Of a stretch of DNA of 64,000 nt, positions 63,358 to 64,000 are shown one piece after another. Both the position numbers and the translations under genes were made by a program. Origin of the DNA: Rhodococcus pseudokoreensis. Its GTDB lineage: Bacteria; Actinomycetota; Actinomycetes; Mycobacteriales; Mycobacteriaceae. Where the stretch lies: the NCBI RefSeq assembly GCF_017068395.1, contig NZ_CP070619.1:558001-622000 (forward strand), read 5' to 3'. The notes under the pieces are model-generated. The model was given only the letters and a program-made list of their open reading frames with translations, did not search any database and had not been told where the DNA came from. Numbering within the stretch: position 1 is the stretch's first letter; each line of letters begins with the position of its first letter.

Positions 63358-64000
63358 ATGGGATCGACAGCGGACGCCACGAATTCGGGCACACCGGGTT
63401 CGAATTCACCCGAACAGCCGAGCCTCAAACGGGTCATGGGCCCGGGGCTGCTCCTGTTGTTCATCGTCGGCGACATTCTCGGCACCGGCATCTACGCGCT
63501 CACCGGCAAGGTGGCCAATCAGGTCGGGGGCGCGGTGTGGCTACCGTTCCTGGTGGCGTTCCTCGTCGCGATCATCACGGCGTTCAGTTACCTGGAGTTG
63601 GTCACGAAGTACCCGAAGGCCGCAGGCGCCGCGCTCTACACGCACAAGGCGTTCGGGGTGCATTTTCTCACGTACATGGTCGCGTTCGCCGTGATGTGCT
63701 CGGGAATCACGTCCGCCTCGACGGCGTCGCGGGCGTTCGCGGCCAATTTCGTCGAGGCGTTCCATCTCGACTTCTCCACCGGAATCGGCATCACCCTGCT
63801 CGGTATCGGCTTCATGACGCTGGTGGGTCTCGTCAACTTCCGCGGGGTCAGCGAGAGCGTCAAGACCAACGTAGTACTCACCTGCGTCGAGTTGTCTGGA
63901 CTCCTGATCATCATCATGATCGGGCTGTGGGCACTCGGCGTCGGCGACGGCGAGTTCTCACGGGTCACCACGTTCGACACCGGCGACCGATCGGCACTCG
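63358..64000 (+). CDS. amino acid permease, APC family (partial, C-terminus off window)
   Basis: The N-terminal 214 residues are present: a polar start rich in Ser/Gly/Thr, then KRVMGPGLLLLFIVGDILGTGIYALTGKVANQVGG, the APC first-helix signature (GxGIY), and about five more helices. The frame runs off the right edge. It should import an amino acid or polyamine with protons. The ATG has AAAGGCGG upstream. It follows the GAF-LuxR gene by 53 bases on the same strand, so regulation by it is possible. Confidence 0.85.
   Translation, partial: MGSTADATNSGTPGSNSPEQPSLKRVMGPGLLLLFIVGDILGTGIYALTGKVANQVGGAVWLPFLVAFLVAIITAFSYLELVTKYPKAAGAALYTHKAFGVHFLTYMVAFAVMCSGITSASTASRAFAANFVEAFHLDFSTGIGITLLGIGFMTLVGLVNFRGVSESVKTNVVLTCVELSGLLIIIMIGLWALGVGDGEFSRVTTFDTGDRSAL

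Overview
The window is chromosomal DNA of a high-GC actinomycete. The informational genes, mycothione reductase, a PptT-type phosphopantetheinyl transferase and the frequent GTG/TTG starts with GTGA/ATGA overlaps point to the mycolic-acid-containing Mycobacteriales. The gene order and enzyme set fit Rhodococcus best (R. jostii/opacus-like), but that species-level guess is inference. Recalled gene order of Mycobacterium tuberculosis (the gpsI-rpsO-ribF-sirR-truB-pptT-dinF-infB-nusA-rimP-proS-efpA-cysG-cobB-cobO-chelatase-mqo-mtr-map region) runs through the whole window, interrupted by accessory blocks.

Layout. 1-4.4 kb: a truncated quinone oxidoreductase, a SixA-like phosphatase, an SCP2-alpha/beta hydrolase fusion, a lipoprotein/membrane protein pair and a small CX5R phosphatase. 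4.4-9.3 kb: pnp, rpsO, ribF (all minus) and a DtxR-family regulator. 9.3-20.3 kb: a tightly packed minus-strand translation/RNA cluster, rimP-nusA-ylxR-infB-DUF503-rbfA-nrnA-MATE-pptH-pptT-truB. 20.4-33.4 kb: a lipoprotein and a ferritin-like DUF4439 protein, followed by accessory genes: an NTF2-like/SDR pair, an ABC exporter divergent from a two-component system, a TetR/MFS pair, an FHA-HTH protein, a hydrolase, two small secreted proteins and a large acyl-CoA dehydrogenase. 33.5-36.5 kb: proS, yaaA and a universal stress protein. 36.5-42 kb: a TctCBA tricarboxylate transporter divergent from a CitA/CitB-type two-component system. 42-43.1 kb: a secreted trypsin-like protease and a VOC protein. 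43.2-50.5 kb: a cobalamin operon (chelatase, cobO, cobB, cobE-like, cysG, then an EfpA-like pump) headed by a recognisable cobalamin riboswitch. 50.5-55.5 kb: a GNAT, mqo, a hydrolase, mtr and a YnfA-family protein. 56.2-58.2 kb: a GntR(YtrA)-ABC cassette with a clear palindromic operator. 58.2-64 kb: cobQ, map, an acyl-CoA synthetase, a GAF-LuxR regulator and a truncated amino acid permease.

How genes work together. Sirohaem/corrin synthesis is concentrated in the riboswitch operon, with cobQ separate next to map. PptT and the phosphodiesterase that can undo its work overlap by four bases. TctCBA is probably controlled by the divergent CitA/CitB pair and is translationally coupled to a UspA protein. 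Several inverted repeats are clear: operators beside tetR and gntR, a perfect 50-bp palindrome between convergent genes, a 15-bp-arm repeat covering the acyl-CoA dehydrogenase ribosome binding site, and many GC-rich hairpin terminators without U-tracts. I saw no rRNA, tRNA, insertion sequence, prophage or CRISPR array. No wholly new system is evident; the most testable novelties are regulatory.
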